Source: an uncultured Christensenellaceae bacterium
Lineage (GTDB): Bacteria; Bacillota; Clostridia; Christensenellales; Aristaeellaceae
DNA length: 22,543 nucleotides
Direction: 5' to 3'
NCBI GenBank assembly: GCA_905236495.1
Contig: CAJOPV010000122.1
Location: forward strand, 1 to 22,543
Each line of letters opens with the position of its first letter. The first letter of the stretch is position 1. The translations under genes and the position numbers were made by a program. A model generated the notes under the pieces. That model was not told the DNA's origin. It searched no databases and saw only the letters and a list, made by a program, of their open reading frames with translations. Shown here one piece after another: positions 7,663-14,979 of this stretch.

Positions 7663-7830
7663 GGCCCCTGCGGGCGGTAAGCCCCTCTTGCAGCCCACTC
7701 TGGCGAACAGGAAATAAGGCTCGATCTAAGGGCTTCCGCCGGTCAGGTGGGAGAATATTTGTAAGCTCCTGGGCAAAGGAAAACGAAGAACACCCAGAGA
7801 AAAACGCGCACGCTTTTCTCTGGGTGTTTC
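7663..7830. repeat. Structured intergenic repeat, copy A (convergent genes)
   Basis: This 323-base gap between convergent genes holds no convincing gene. It shares blocks with 18103-18228: GGCCCCTG, CTTGCAGCCC, AAGCTCCTG, then GAACA followed by CCAGAGAAAAACGC and GCACG. Copy A has about 45 extra bases in the middle. The left end overlaps two alternative hairpins just after the RyR-gene stop: CCAGGGC/GCCCTGG (7643-7664) and GGGCTTAC/GTAAGCCC (7647-7684). Further right are GGCTGGC/GCCAGCC and GTTCCGC/GCGGAAC hairpins. It is probably a dispersed, structured 3' element. Confidence 0.7.
7791..7826 (-). terminator. Hairpin of repeat copy A, candidate terminator
   Basis: CACCCAGAGAAAA pairs perfectly with TTTTCTCTGGGTG over 13 base pairs around a 10-base loop. 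On the minus strand the stem is followed by the T-rich run TTCTTCGTTTTCCTTT, so it could end the hydrolase transcript about 140 bases past its stop. On the plus strand the following T-run is poor. Confidence 0.5.
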
Positions 7831-7965
7831 GTTGGTATCCCGATGCGCTTTGCGCACCGCGGGCTGGCTTCGCCAGCCGCCCCGGAGCTCTGCGCGGCAG
7901 CGGCACACAGTTTATGCTGTGCGCCTTGCCCGTTCCGCAGAGCGGGGCGGGGCGGAACGCCCTGA

Positions 7966-10008
7966 TTACTTGAAGAATACAGTGGTATTGGCGACGGTCA
8001 TGATCGTCATGAGCAGGCCGTTGGTGAAGGCGGCGGCCCAGATATTGCCCGTGCGCTTATACAGGAAGCGGCTCACGCAGGCGGCGATCGCCAGGGTGGG
8101 CACCATTGCCACCAGCACGATGCCGCTGAGGGCGGCGCTGGGATGGGCGGCTACGCCGGTGGAGAACAGGGTGACATACTGCCGGATCAGCCAGATGGCG
8201 ATGCCACCGGCATTCAGCGCCATCGCCACCAGGTAGCCCTTCACGCCCTGGAGGCGCTTGGTATTGGTGTTGATGCAGATGGCGGCGGAGCTGACGATGT
8301 AGTAGGCCAGGAAGGTGGGCAGATACCGCAGGATGGCGGGGGTGATATTTTTGCCGAAGGTCTTGAAGGCGAAGGTCCAGATACGGAAGTCCGTCTTAAA
8401 GATCAGGTCAATGAGGTAGAGCAGGGCGTAGGCCGCGCCTACCGTCACCACGGCGGTGCACAGCCCCGCCAGGATGGCGGCAGGTTTGAAGGTGACGCCG
8501 TAATCGGCGAGCCTCACGCCGTCCTGGGCCTTGAGGAAGAGATACACCAGGCTCATGATGAGCAGGGAAATGAAGGTGCAGCCCACGGTCCACTTGGCGA
8601 TATCGTTCACCACAGGGGCGGTCCACACCCCGGCGTCGGCGTACAGGTTCATTTTCGCCAGCACCGCCAGCGCGCCGCCGGACAGCAGGGCGAAAATACC
8701 GCCGATGAGGTAACCCTTTTCCTTCTTCTGGGCAAAGCGGGCGACGCCCCAGGCGCAGCCGATCACCGCCAGGGCTGCCGCGGCCCAGAAGACGATATTG
8801 AGGCCGGTGCTGCTGATATCCCATCCGTAAAGGGTCTCAAACAGGATGGCGGGAAGCAGGATGGCGATGATCAGGATCAGAACGCCGATCCAGCGCTTGG
8901 CGCCATTGGCCCCTTCCTGCACGGGCAGCTCGCCCGTTTTCGCCTTGGAGAAGAAGGGCAGGGCGATGAGGGTCCTGGCGATCGCCAGCAGGAAGAGCAC
9001 GAAGCCTACCAGCGCCACGCACTCGCTGGCCTCCTTCATCTGCCAGATCTGATCGTCGGGAGAGATATCCTTGATGCCGTTCTGGTAATCGGCAAATGCG
9101 GCGGTATAGAATGCGATGGCGTTGGCAGTGGTGGTTTTGGAGAAGTGGTTCCAGGGGTGGGTCTGGTAGGGCTCATAGATGATGCGCTTTCCGCCGTCGG
9201 CGGTATCATACCAGGTATTGGCCTGGGCCTCGGTCTGCTGGAGGAAGGTGAGGCCGTCGGGGGTGGAAACGTAATCCTTCTTGCGCACGGTGCCGCCCTT
9301 CTCGGCGGGATCGTTGAAGAAGAATTCGTCGAACTGGGCGGCGACCTTGCCCAGGGTGCGCCCGCCGCCGGCGGCGTCAAAGGCCTCGGCGGTGACGCCC
9401 ACGAAGGCGGAGTAGCTGAAATCGCTGCCCTCGGTCAGATTGGCATATACCTTGCGGACGCCGGTCTGGGCAAAGTCCGCCTCGTCCTTCGCCACCGCCA
9501 CGGTGGAGGAGAAGCCGCCCATGCTGTGGCCCGTGATGCCGATGATGCCGTTGCCCGCCGCATCCTTGAGCACGTAGGGCTGATCGTACATATACTGCAC
9601 GGCGTCATACATGCTGTTGATCCAGAAGGGCGACCAGAGGGAGAAGAAGCTGGTGCTGCCGCCGTAGGCCTCGTCGCTGATATCGCTGTGCCCGTGATCG
9701 TACATATCCAGGGCCAGCACCACATAGCCCCGGCGGCTCAGCTCGATGGCGTTGGCGTCCTGCATTTCGGCGGAGTTCAGATACCCGTGGGTCACGATCA
9801 CCGTGGGCTTGGGGGCATCCTTGGAGGCGTCCTTGGGCATATAGAGCAGGCCGCTCAATTGCCCGTTGGCGGTATCAAAATAGATGCGGGATACGTTGAC
9901 GGTGAACATGCCAGTATTGAAGAGACAAGCCAGGAAGCTGAAACACACGATGATCGCCAGGGAGATAATCAGCATCCGGGCCGGTATCTTCTTCTGGGAA
10001 GATGCCAT
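7966..10008 (-). CDS. Alpha/beta hydrolase fused to a multi-pass membrane domain
   Basis: A 680-residue membrane hydrolase. Residues 11-31 are a signal-anchor segment. An extracytoplasmic alpha/beta hydrolase domain (about 45-320) follows, with the oxyanion motif VTHGYLN (72-78), a DMYDHGHS strand turn (101-108) and the nucleophile elbow GHSMGG (Ser162). The acid residue is not certain. THPWNHF (283-289) offers His284 or His288 as the catalytic His. Residues 330-680 form about eight to ten membrane segments. The ester or amide substrate is unknown; the domain pairing suggests a lipid or envelope substrate. The frame extends 32 codons further to 10104, but a TATAAT promoter lies inside that stretch, and the ATG at 10008 has GGAAGGGTTGAGG before it, so the shorter form is right. 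It stands alone between a promoter and the copy A hairpin. Confidence 0.85.
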   Translation of the reverse strand: MASSQKKIPARMLIISLAIIVCFSFLACLFNTGMFTVNVSRIYFDTANGQLSGLLYMPKDASKDAPKPTVIVTHGYLNSAEMQDANAIELSRRGYVVLALDMYDHGHSDISDEAYGGSTSFFSLWSPFWINSMYDAVQYMYDQPYVLKDAAGNGIIGITGHSMGGFSSTVAVAKDEADFAQTGVRKVYANLTEGSDFSYSAFVGVTAEAFDAAGGGRTLGKVAAQFDEFFFNDPAEKGGTVRKKDYVSTPDGLTFLQQTEAQANTWYDTADGGKRIIYEPYQTHPWNHFSKTTTANAIAFYTAAFADYQNGIKDISPDDQIWQMKEASECVALVGFVLFLLAIARTLIALPFFSKAKTGELPVQEGANGAKRWIGVLILIIAILLPAILFETLYGWDISSTGLNIVFWAAAALAVIGCAWGVARFAQKKEKGYLIGGIFALLSGGALAVLAKMNLYADAGVWTAPVVNDIAKWTVGCTFISLLIMSLVYLFLKAQDGVRLADYGVTFKPAAILAGLCTAVVTVGAAYALLYLIDLIFKTDFRIWTFAFKTFGKNITPAILRYLPTFLAYYIVSSAAICINTNTKRLQGVKGYLVAMALNAGGIAIWLIRQYVTLFSTGVAAHPSAALSGIVLVAMVPTLAIAACVSRFLYKRTGNIWAAAFTNGLLMTIMTVANTTVFFK

Positions 10009-10069
10009 TTTCCTCAACCCTTCCTTTTTGATATTTGCTTCCTCGCCGGGAAGCTTTTGCTTGATTTTG

Positions 10070-10098
10070 ATTATATCACCTCTTTCCGTAAAAAGCAA
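10070..10098 (-). promoter_or_regulatory. Promoter of the membrane hydrolase gene
   Basis: The minus strand shows TTGCTT, 17 bases, TATAAT. The -10 is perfect and the -35 is half-consensus. It lies about 62 bases before the chosen ATG at 10008 and shows that the longer reading frame is not translated from its upstream codon. Confidence 0.6.
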
Positions 10099-10102
10099 CT
10101 GC

Positions 10103-10135
10103 AATAAAAGAAAGCGCCTAGTAAAAGACGCTTTC
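10103..10135 (-). terminator. Rho-independent terminator of the feo operon
   Basis: On the minus strand GAAAGCGTC pairs with GGCGCTTTC (one G-T wobble) around an 8-base loop, followed by TTTTATT. It starts 6 bases after the stop of the TM-HMA gene and lies directly before the hydrolase promoter. Confidence 0.85.
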
Positions 10136-10140
10136 CGTTG

Positions 10141-10509
10141 TTACCGTTCGATATGCGTCACCACATAGCCGGCCTGCTGCACCGCCTGGCGGAGCAGCGC
10201 TTCGTCCGGGGCGGATTTCAGAAGCACTTTGGCCCGATGGCCGGAGATGCTGACCGACGCCCATACGCCATCCAGGGCGTTCAGCGCGCTTTCCACCTTT
10301 CGGGCGCAGTTTTCGCAGGTCATGCCGCCGATATCCAGCACCGTCTCATAGGGGTAATGGGCTTTGTTTCGGTCGGCGGCGCTGACCTTGGGGGCTGCTG
10401 GCTCATGCTCGCCGCAGCATCCGCCCCCTGCCCGGGCCTTTCGGACGGATCTGTAAATCCCCCAGGCGATCAGCCCGCCCAGCAGGAGCACGATGATGAT
10501 TTCCGTCAT
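10141..10509 (-). CDS. Single-TM protein with heavy-metal-associated (HMA) domain
   Basis: A 122-residue protein. Residues 3-19 form one membrane helix, followed by a basic stretch and a GGGCCGEH Cys pair (29-36). Residues 55-120 are an HMA domain with the metal-binding loop GMTCENC. HMA domains bind soft or transition metals such as Cu(I) or Zn and act as chaperones or N-terminal parts of P-type ATPases. Here the domain is tethered to the membrane next to FeoB. The TM-plus-Cys N-terminus looks like the preceding FeoB-associated peptide, so this may be a duplicate of that peptide fused to an HMA domain. Its ATG overlaps the stop of the preceding gene by 4 bases, so the two are translationally coupled. 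It is the last gene of the feo operon. Confidence 0.85.
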   Translation of the reverse strand: MTEIIIVLLLGGLIAWGIYRSVRKARAGGGCCGEHEPAAPKVSAADRNKAHYPYETVLDIGGMTCENCARKVESALNALDGVWASVSISGHRAKVLLKSAPDEALLRQAVQQAGYVVTHIER

Positions 10510-10664
10510 TTCTGCTGCTTCTCCCCGCTTTTGTGCGCGCAGGCCCGGCTGCAGGCGGCGCAGCAGCCCGTGCAGCCGGATCTGCCGCTTTTTCGGATGC
10601 TCCTCACTGTCAGCCCGATTGCGGCGGCAATTGCCAGCAATACGGCGATATCTCCCATACTCAT
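10506..10664 (-). CDS. FeoB-associated Cys-rich membrane protein
   Basis: A 52-residue peptide: one membrane helix (about 4-20), a basic segment (RSIRKSGRS), then the Cys cluster CTGCCAACSRAC and a Lys-rich tail. This is the standard layout of the small Cys-rich membrane proteins found downstream of feoB in Firmicutes, thought to assist or regulate iron passage through FeoB. The ATG at 10664 has TTAGGAGA upstream and gives the usual family length; longer upstream readings overlap feoB in another frame. It lies 11 bases after the feoB stop and overlaps the HMA gene start. Five cysteines are available for metal binding. Confidence 0.88.
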   Translation of the reverse strand: MSMGDIAVLLAIAAAIGLTVRSIRKSGRSGCTGCCAACSRACAHKSGEKQQK

Positions 10665-10675
10665 ATCAGCATCTC

Positions 10676-13018
10676 CTAATTCATGCCGAAGGCCAGCCCG
10701 ATCAACCGCACGATCAGGGCGGCGATCCAGGCCAGGCCGCACTGCCACAGCACCAAGGTTACGGCCCATTTGCCGCCCAGCTCCCGCTTGATGGAGGCGA
10801 TGGTAGCCACGCAGGGGGTGTAGAGCAGGCTGAATACCAGCATGCTGGCGGCGGACAGGGCGCCGATGCCCAGCAGCCCGTCGCTGAAGAGCACCTCCAT
10901 CACGGATACCACGCTTTCCTTCGCCATGAAGCCGCTGATGAGGGAGGTGACGATGCGCCAGTCGCCCAGGCCCACGGGACGCATGATCGGGGCCAACACC
11001 CCGGCGATGGAAGCCATCATGGATCCGGCGGAATCCTCCACCATATTGAAGCGGAAATCAAAGCTTTGCAGGAACCAGACCACGATGGTGGCGATGAGGA
11101 TGACGGAGAAGGCCTTCTGCAGGAAATCCTTGGATTTTTCCCACAGGAGCTGCAGGGTGCTTCGGAGGCTGGGCATGCGGTAATTGGGCAGCTCCATCAC
11201 GAAGGGCACGGCCTCGCCCCGGAACAGCGTCTTTTTGAACAGGAACGCTGCCAGGATGCCCATCAGGATGCCCAGGATATACAGCCCGGAAACGATCCAC
11301 CAGCTGGAATGGGGGAAGAACGCCGCCACGAAAAAGCCGTAAATGGGCAGCTTGGCGGTGCAGCTCATAAAGGGCGTCAGCAGGATCGTCATTTTGCGGT
11401 CCCGTTCGCTGGGGAGGGTGCGGGTGGACATGACGGCGGGCACCGTACAGCCAAAGCCGATCAGCAAGGGCACGATGCTGCGCCCGGAAAGGCCGATCTT
11501 CCGCAGCAGCTTATCCATAAAGAAGGCCACCCGGGCGATATAGCCGCTGTCCTCCAGGAGCGAAAGGAACATAAACATGGTGACGATGATGGGCAGGAAG
11601 CTGAGCACGCTGCCCACGCCCTCGAAGATGCCTTTCAGCACCAGGCTCTGGATGGTTTCGTTCACGTTCCCGGCGGTCATGGCCTGCTCCGTCCAATCCG
11701 CCAGGGCGTCGATGCCCGATTGCAGCAGGTCCTGCAGCCAGGGGCCGATCAGGCTGAAGGTCAGGTAAAACACCAGCACCATGATGGCGATAAAAACGGG
11801 TATGGCGGTCCATTTGCCGGTCAGCACCCGGTCGAGCTTCTGGCTGCGAAGGTGCTCCCGGCTGATCTGGGGCTTGGTGACGCAGGCGTCGCAGACCTTG
11901 TAGATGTAGGAAAACCGCATATCCGCCAGGGCGGCGCTGCGGTCCAGGTCCCGCTCCTTTTCCATTTGCAGCACGATATGCTCCAGCATTTCCTTTTCGT
12001 TTTGATCCAGGTTCAGCTGGCTTACGATCAGCTCGTCCCCCTCGATCACCTTGGCGGCGGCAAAGCGCACGGGAAAGCCCGCCTGCGCCGCGTGATCTTC
12101 GATCAGGTGGATGACCGCGTGAAGGCAGCGGTGAACCGCGCCGCCGTGATCGTTCACGTCGCAGAAATCCTGCCGCAGGGGTTTTTCCTGATACTTGGCG
12201 ATGTGCACGGCGTGCTTCACCAATTCCTCGATGCCCTGGTTTTTCGCCGCGGAAATGGGCACCACCGGCACGCCCAGCATGGCCTCCATGGCGTTCACAT
12301 CCACGCTGCCGCCGTTGCCCTTCATTTCATCCATCATATTCAGGGCCACCACCACCGGCACGTTCATTTCCAGCAGCTGCATGGTGAGGTATAAACTGCG
12401 CTCGATGCTGGTGACATCCACGATATTGATGATGGCCTTGGGCTTCTCATTCAGCACGAAATTGCGGGATACCAGCTCCTCGCTGGAATAGGGGGACATG
12501 GAATAAATGCCGGGCAGGTCGGTGATCAGGGTGTTGGCCTGGCCCCGGATGACCCCGTCCTTCCGATCCACCGTGACGCCGGGAAAATTGCCCACGTGCT
12601 GATTGGCGCCGGTGAGCTGATTAAACAAAGTGGTTTTGCCGCTGTTCTGGTTGCCGACCAGGGCGAAGGTCAGCTTCGTACCCTCCGGCAGGGGATCGCC
12701 GCTGCCCTTGGGGTGGAATTTGCCTTCCTCGCCCAAACCGGGGTGATCGGGGGATTTGGCCCGCCGCCGGGGCTCTTCCTGCGTTTCTTCGATTTGAATG
12801 GGGGTAACGTCGATCTGATCCGCGTCCGCCAGGCGCAAGGTCAGCTCGTATCCCTTGATGCGCAGCTCCATGGGGTCGCCCATGGGGGCCAGCTTTATCA
12901 GCGTCACTTCCGCGCCGGGCAGCACGCCCATATCCAGAAAGTGCTGCCGCAGCGCCCCTTCGCCGCCTACCTTTTCCACCCGGGCGGTTTGCCCGATCTT
13001 CAGCTCCTTCAGGGTCAT
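10676..13018 (-). CDS. feoB: Ferrous iron transporter, FeoA-FeoB fusion
   Basis: A 780-residue inner-membrane Fe(II) transporter. Residues 1-75 are an SH3-like FeoA domain (MTLKELKIGQ start, FLDMGVLPGAEV core). Residues 76-113 are a hydrophilic linker. The G domain (114 to about 280) has G1 GNQNSGKTT (122-130), GNFPGVTV (143-150), G3 DLPG (167-170), G4 NMMD (227-230) and SAAK as G5. A helical GDI-like region follows, and the permease core runs from about residue 405 to the end, with two Gate-type repeats including GFGCTVPAVMSTRTL and LYTPCVATIA. FeoA and FeoB are usually separate genes; here they are one chain. The start could be the ATG at 13018 or an in-frame GTG at 13027 preceded by AAAGGGA; I prefer the ATG. 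It is the first gene of the operon and sits behind an AT-rich promoter/operator. Confidence 0.95.
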   Translation of the reverse strand: MTLKELKIGQTARVEKVGGEGALRQHFLDMGVLPGAEVTLIKLAPMGDPMELRIKGYELTLRLADADQIDVTPIQIEETQEEPRRRAKSPDHPGLGEEGKFHPKGSGDPLPEGTKLTFALVGNQNSGKTTLFNQLTGANQHVGNFPGVTVDRKDGVIRGQANTLITDLPGIYSMSPYSSEELVSRNFVLNEKPKAIINIVDVTSIERSLYLTMQLLEMNVPVVVALNMMDEMKGNGGSVDVNAMEAMLGVPVVPISAAKNQGIEELVKHAVHIAKYQEKPLRQDFCDVNDHGGAVHRCLHAVIHLIEDHAAQAGFPVRFAAAKVIEGDELIVSQLNLDQNEKEMLEHIVLQMEKERDLDRSAALADMRFSYIYKVCDACVTKPQISREHLRSQKLDRVLTGKWTAIPVFIAIMVLVFYLTFSLIGPWLQDLLQSGIDALADWTEQAMTAGNVNETIQSLVLKGIFEGVGSVLSFLPIIVTMFMFLSLLEDSGYIARVAFFMDKLLRKIGLSGRSIVPLLIGFGCTVPAVMSTRTLPSERDRKMTILLTPFMSCTAKLPIYGFFVAAFFPHSSWWIVSGLYILGILMGILAAFLFKKTLFRGEAVPFVMELPNYRMPSLRSTLQLLWEKSKDFLQKAFSVILIATIVVWFLQSFDFRFNMVEDSAGSMMASIAGVLAPIMRPVGLGDWRIVTSLISGFMAKESVVSVMEVLFSDGLLGIGALSAASMLVFSLLYTPCVATIASIKRELGGKWAVTLVLWQCGLAWIAALIVRLIGLAFGMN

Positions 13019-13064
13019 TCCCCTCACCGTTCCCTTTCATGCGGGTTAACCGCTTTTGTCTTAA

Positions 13065-13116
13065 GTTAAATGATATTAACCATAATTATATTAATCTAAC
13101 CAAAGCAAGCTGTCAA
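13065..13116 (-). promoter_or_regulatory. feo promoter with overlapping AT-rich dyad (candidate metal-regulator operator)
   Basis: The minus strand has a perfect -35 TTGACA (13116-13111). TAATAT follows at 17 bases and TATAAT at 20 bases, both candidate -10s. Around the expected start of transcription lies the dyad GTTAA-TATCAT-TTAAC (13080-13065). A further GCGGTTAACCCGC near-palindrome lies at 13041-13053. The half-site GGTTA(A/G) appears three times. The position suits repression by an iron-sensing DtxR- or Fur-type regulator, but the dyad does not match either consensus well. Confidence 0.5.
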
Positions 13117-13120
13117 GGGG

Positions 13121-13161
13121 TCCGGGCAAATTTTTTAAGGATCCGGGCAAATTTTTAAGGA
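13121..13161. repeat. Tandem 21/20-bp direct repeat in the feoB/ABC divergent region
   Basis: TCCGGGCAAATTTTTTAAGGA (13121-13141) is followed at once by the same sequence minus one T (13142-13161). It lies between the feo -35 and the ABC promoter and could be a paired regulator site or a recent slippage duplication. Confidence 0.8.
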
Positions 13162-13194
13162 TGCGCTTCCGCTTTGGATTCGGGCGGCGACGCC

Positions 13195-13223
13195 TTGATT
13201 TCAGGGCGGCGATCCAGTATAAT
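13195..13223 (+). promoter_or_regulatory. Promoter of the ABC exporter/GH43 operon
   Basis: TTGATT at 13195-13200 and a perfect TATAAT at 13218-13223 are 17 bases apart, 31 bases before the exporter ATG. This also rules out a longer TTG-started reading from 13174. Confidence 0.75.
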
Positions 13224-13254
13224 CAATGCAGGAAAACTGCCCGGAGGGGACGCC

Positions 13255-14979
13255 ATGAGGAAGCTGCTTGGGTATTTGAGGGAATATCGCAGGGAAAGCG
13301 TGCTGGGGCCGCTGTTTAAGCTGATGGAAGCGGGATTCGAGCTGACCGTGCCCCTGGTGGTCGCCGCTGTCATCGACCGGGGCATCGGGGAAGGGGACAG
13401 GGGCTACATCGTCAAAATGTGCCTGGTGCTGGTGGCGCTGGGGCTGATCGGCCTGCTTTGCTCGGTGACGGCGCAGTATTTCGCCGCAAAAGCGTCGGTG
13501 GGCTTCGTGACGAAGCTGCGGCAGGCCTTTTACCGCCACATTCAGGGCTTTTCCTATCAAACGCTGGATCAGGTGGGCACCTCCACCCTCATCACCCGCA
13601 TGACCTCGGATATGAACCAGGTGCAGACGGGGCTGAATCTGGGCCTGCGGCTGCTCTTGCGCTCTCCCTTCGTGGTGTTCGGCGCCATGGTGATGGCCTT
13701 TACCATCGACAGCCGTACGGCGCTGTGGTTTGTGGCGGCGATCCCCGCCCTGTCCCTGGTGGTGTTTGGCATCATGCTGGCGAGCATCCCGCTGTATCGC
13801 AAGGTGCAGGGGCTGCTGGACCGGGTGCTGGGGGCGGCAAGGGAAAACCTGACGGGGGTGCGGGTGCTGCGGGCCTTCGGCAAGGAGGAAAGCGAGATCG
13901 CTTCCTTCGCGGAAAAGAACCAGGCCCTGACGGTCATGCAGAAATATGTGGGCCGCATTTCCGCCCTGATGAACCCTGTCACCTACGTCATCATCAACCT
14001 GGCGGTGCTGCTGCTGGTGCGCACAGGGGCCCTGCGGGTGGAGGCGGGGATCATCACCCAGGGGGCGGTGGTGGCGCTGTATAATTACATGAGCCAGATC
14101 TTGGTGGAGCTCATCAAGCTTGCCAACCTCATTATCAACATCACCAAATCCGTAGCCTGCGGCAACCGCATCCAGGCCGTGCTGGAGATCCCCGCCGGGG
14201 AGGAGACGGAACGGGATACGGAGAGGGGGGATCCCCGATACCGGGTGGAATTTGTCCGCGCCGGCATCCGTTACAGCGAAGGGGCGGACAGGTCGCTTCA
14301 GGATATTTCCTTCCGGGCGCTGCCCGGGGAAACGGTGGGGGTCATCGGCGGCACGGGCAGCGGAAAAACCACCCTGGTGAACCTGATCCCCCGGTTTTAC
14401 GGGGTCACGGAGGGCCGGGTGCTGGTGGATGGGAAGGACGTGAAGGCCTGGAACGCCGCCGAATTGCGGAGCAGGATCGGCATTGCGCCGCAAAAGGCCG
14501 TGCTGTTTTCCGGCACCATCCGGGAAAACCTGCGCTGGGGCAATGAAGACGCCTCGGATGAGGAGCTCATGGCGGCGGTGCGCATCGCCCAGGCGGAGGA
14601 TGTGGTTGCCGCCAAGGGCGGGCTGGATGCCGTGATCGAGCAGGGCGGGCGCAACCTGTCCGGCGGGCAGCGGCAGCGCCTCACTATCGCCCGGGCTCTG
14701 GTGCGCAGGCCGGATATCCTGATCCTGGATGATTCCTCCTCCGCCCTGGACTTCGCCACCGATGCTGCGCTGCGCCGGGCCCTTCGGGAAATGGATCAGC
14801 GGCCCACGGTGTTCATCGTATCTCAGCGCACCTCCTCCATTCAGCACGCGGATCAGATCGTGGTGCTGGATGATGGGAAGTGCGTAGGCTCAGGCCGGCA
14901 TGAAGCGCTGCTGGAAAGCTGCCCGGTGTATCGGGAAATCTATGATTCCCAGTTCAGGAAGGAGGCGGCGGGAGCGTGA
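13255..14979 (+). CDS. Heterodimeric ABC exporter, subunit with degenerate ATP site
   Basis: A 574-residue type IV ABC exporter half-transporter. Residues 1-310 contain the six-helix membrane domain, and 330-574 the nucleotide-binding domain. Visible motifs are Walker A GGTGSGKT (365-372), Q-loop Gln413, signature LSGGQ (468-472) and Walker B ILILDD (488-493). The catalytic Glu after Walker B is Asp493 and the switch His is Gln524 (VSQRTS). These are the substitutions of the non-hydrolysing site in heterodimeric exporters such as TM287/288 or BmrCD. The ATG at 13255 has GGAGGGGA at proper spacing. The gene overlaps its partner by 4 bases. The substrate is unknown; family members export drugs, lipids or peptides. 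Confidence 0.93.
   Translation: MRKLLGYLREYRRESVLGPLFKLMEAGFELTVPLVVAAVIDRGIGEGDRGYIVKMCLVLVALGLIGLLCSVTAQYFAAKASVGFVTKLRQAFYRHIQGFSYQTLDQVGTSTLITRMTSDMNQVQTGLNLGLRLLLRSPFVVFGAMVMAFTIDSRTALWFVAAIPALSLVVFGIMLASIPLYRKVQGLLDRVLGAARENLTGVRVLRAFGKEESEIASFAEKNQALTVMQKYVGRISALMNPVTYVIINLAVLLLVRTGALRVEAGIITQGAVVALYNYMSQILVELIKLANLIINITKSVACGNRIQAVLEIPAGEETERDTERGDPRYRVEFVRAGIRYSEGADRSLQDISFRALPGETVGVIGGTGSGKTTLVNLIPRFYGVTEGRVLVDGKDVKAWNAAELRSRIGIAPQKAVLFSGTIRENLRWGNEDASDEELMAAVRIAQAEDVVAAKGGLDAVIEQGGRNLSGGQRQRLTIARALVRRPDILILDDSSSALDFATDAALRRALREMDQRPTVFIVSQRTSSIQHADQIVVLDDGKCVGSGRHEALLESCPVYREIYDSQFRKEAAGA

Noticed and set aside
6341..7906. 521-codon minus-strand open frame running through the copy A repeat
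   Set aside because: It is antisense to the RyR-domain gene. Only the short repeat-derived peptide is shared with copy B, and there is no convincing start.
8143..10107. 654-codon plus-strand open frame
   Set aside because: It lies opposite the hydrolase gene and has no recognisable domain. The promoter, start and GHSMGG motif support the minus strand.
13121..13161. Possible CRISPR-like repeat
   Set aside because: Only two units, directly abutting with no spacer, and no cas genes nearby.
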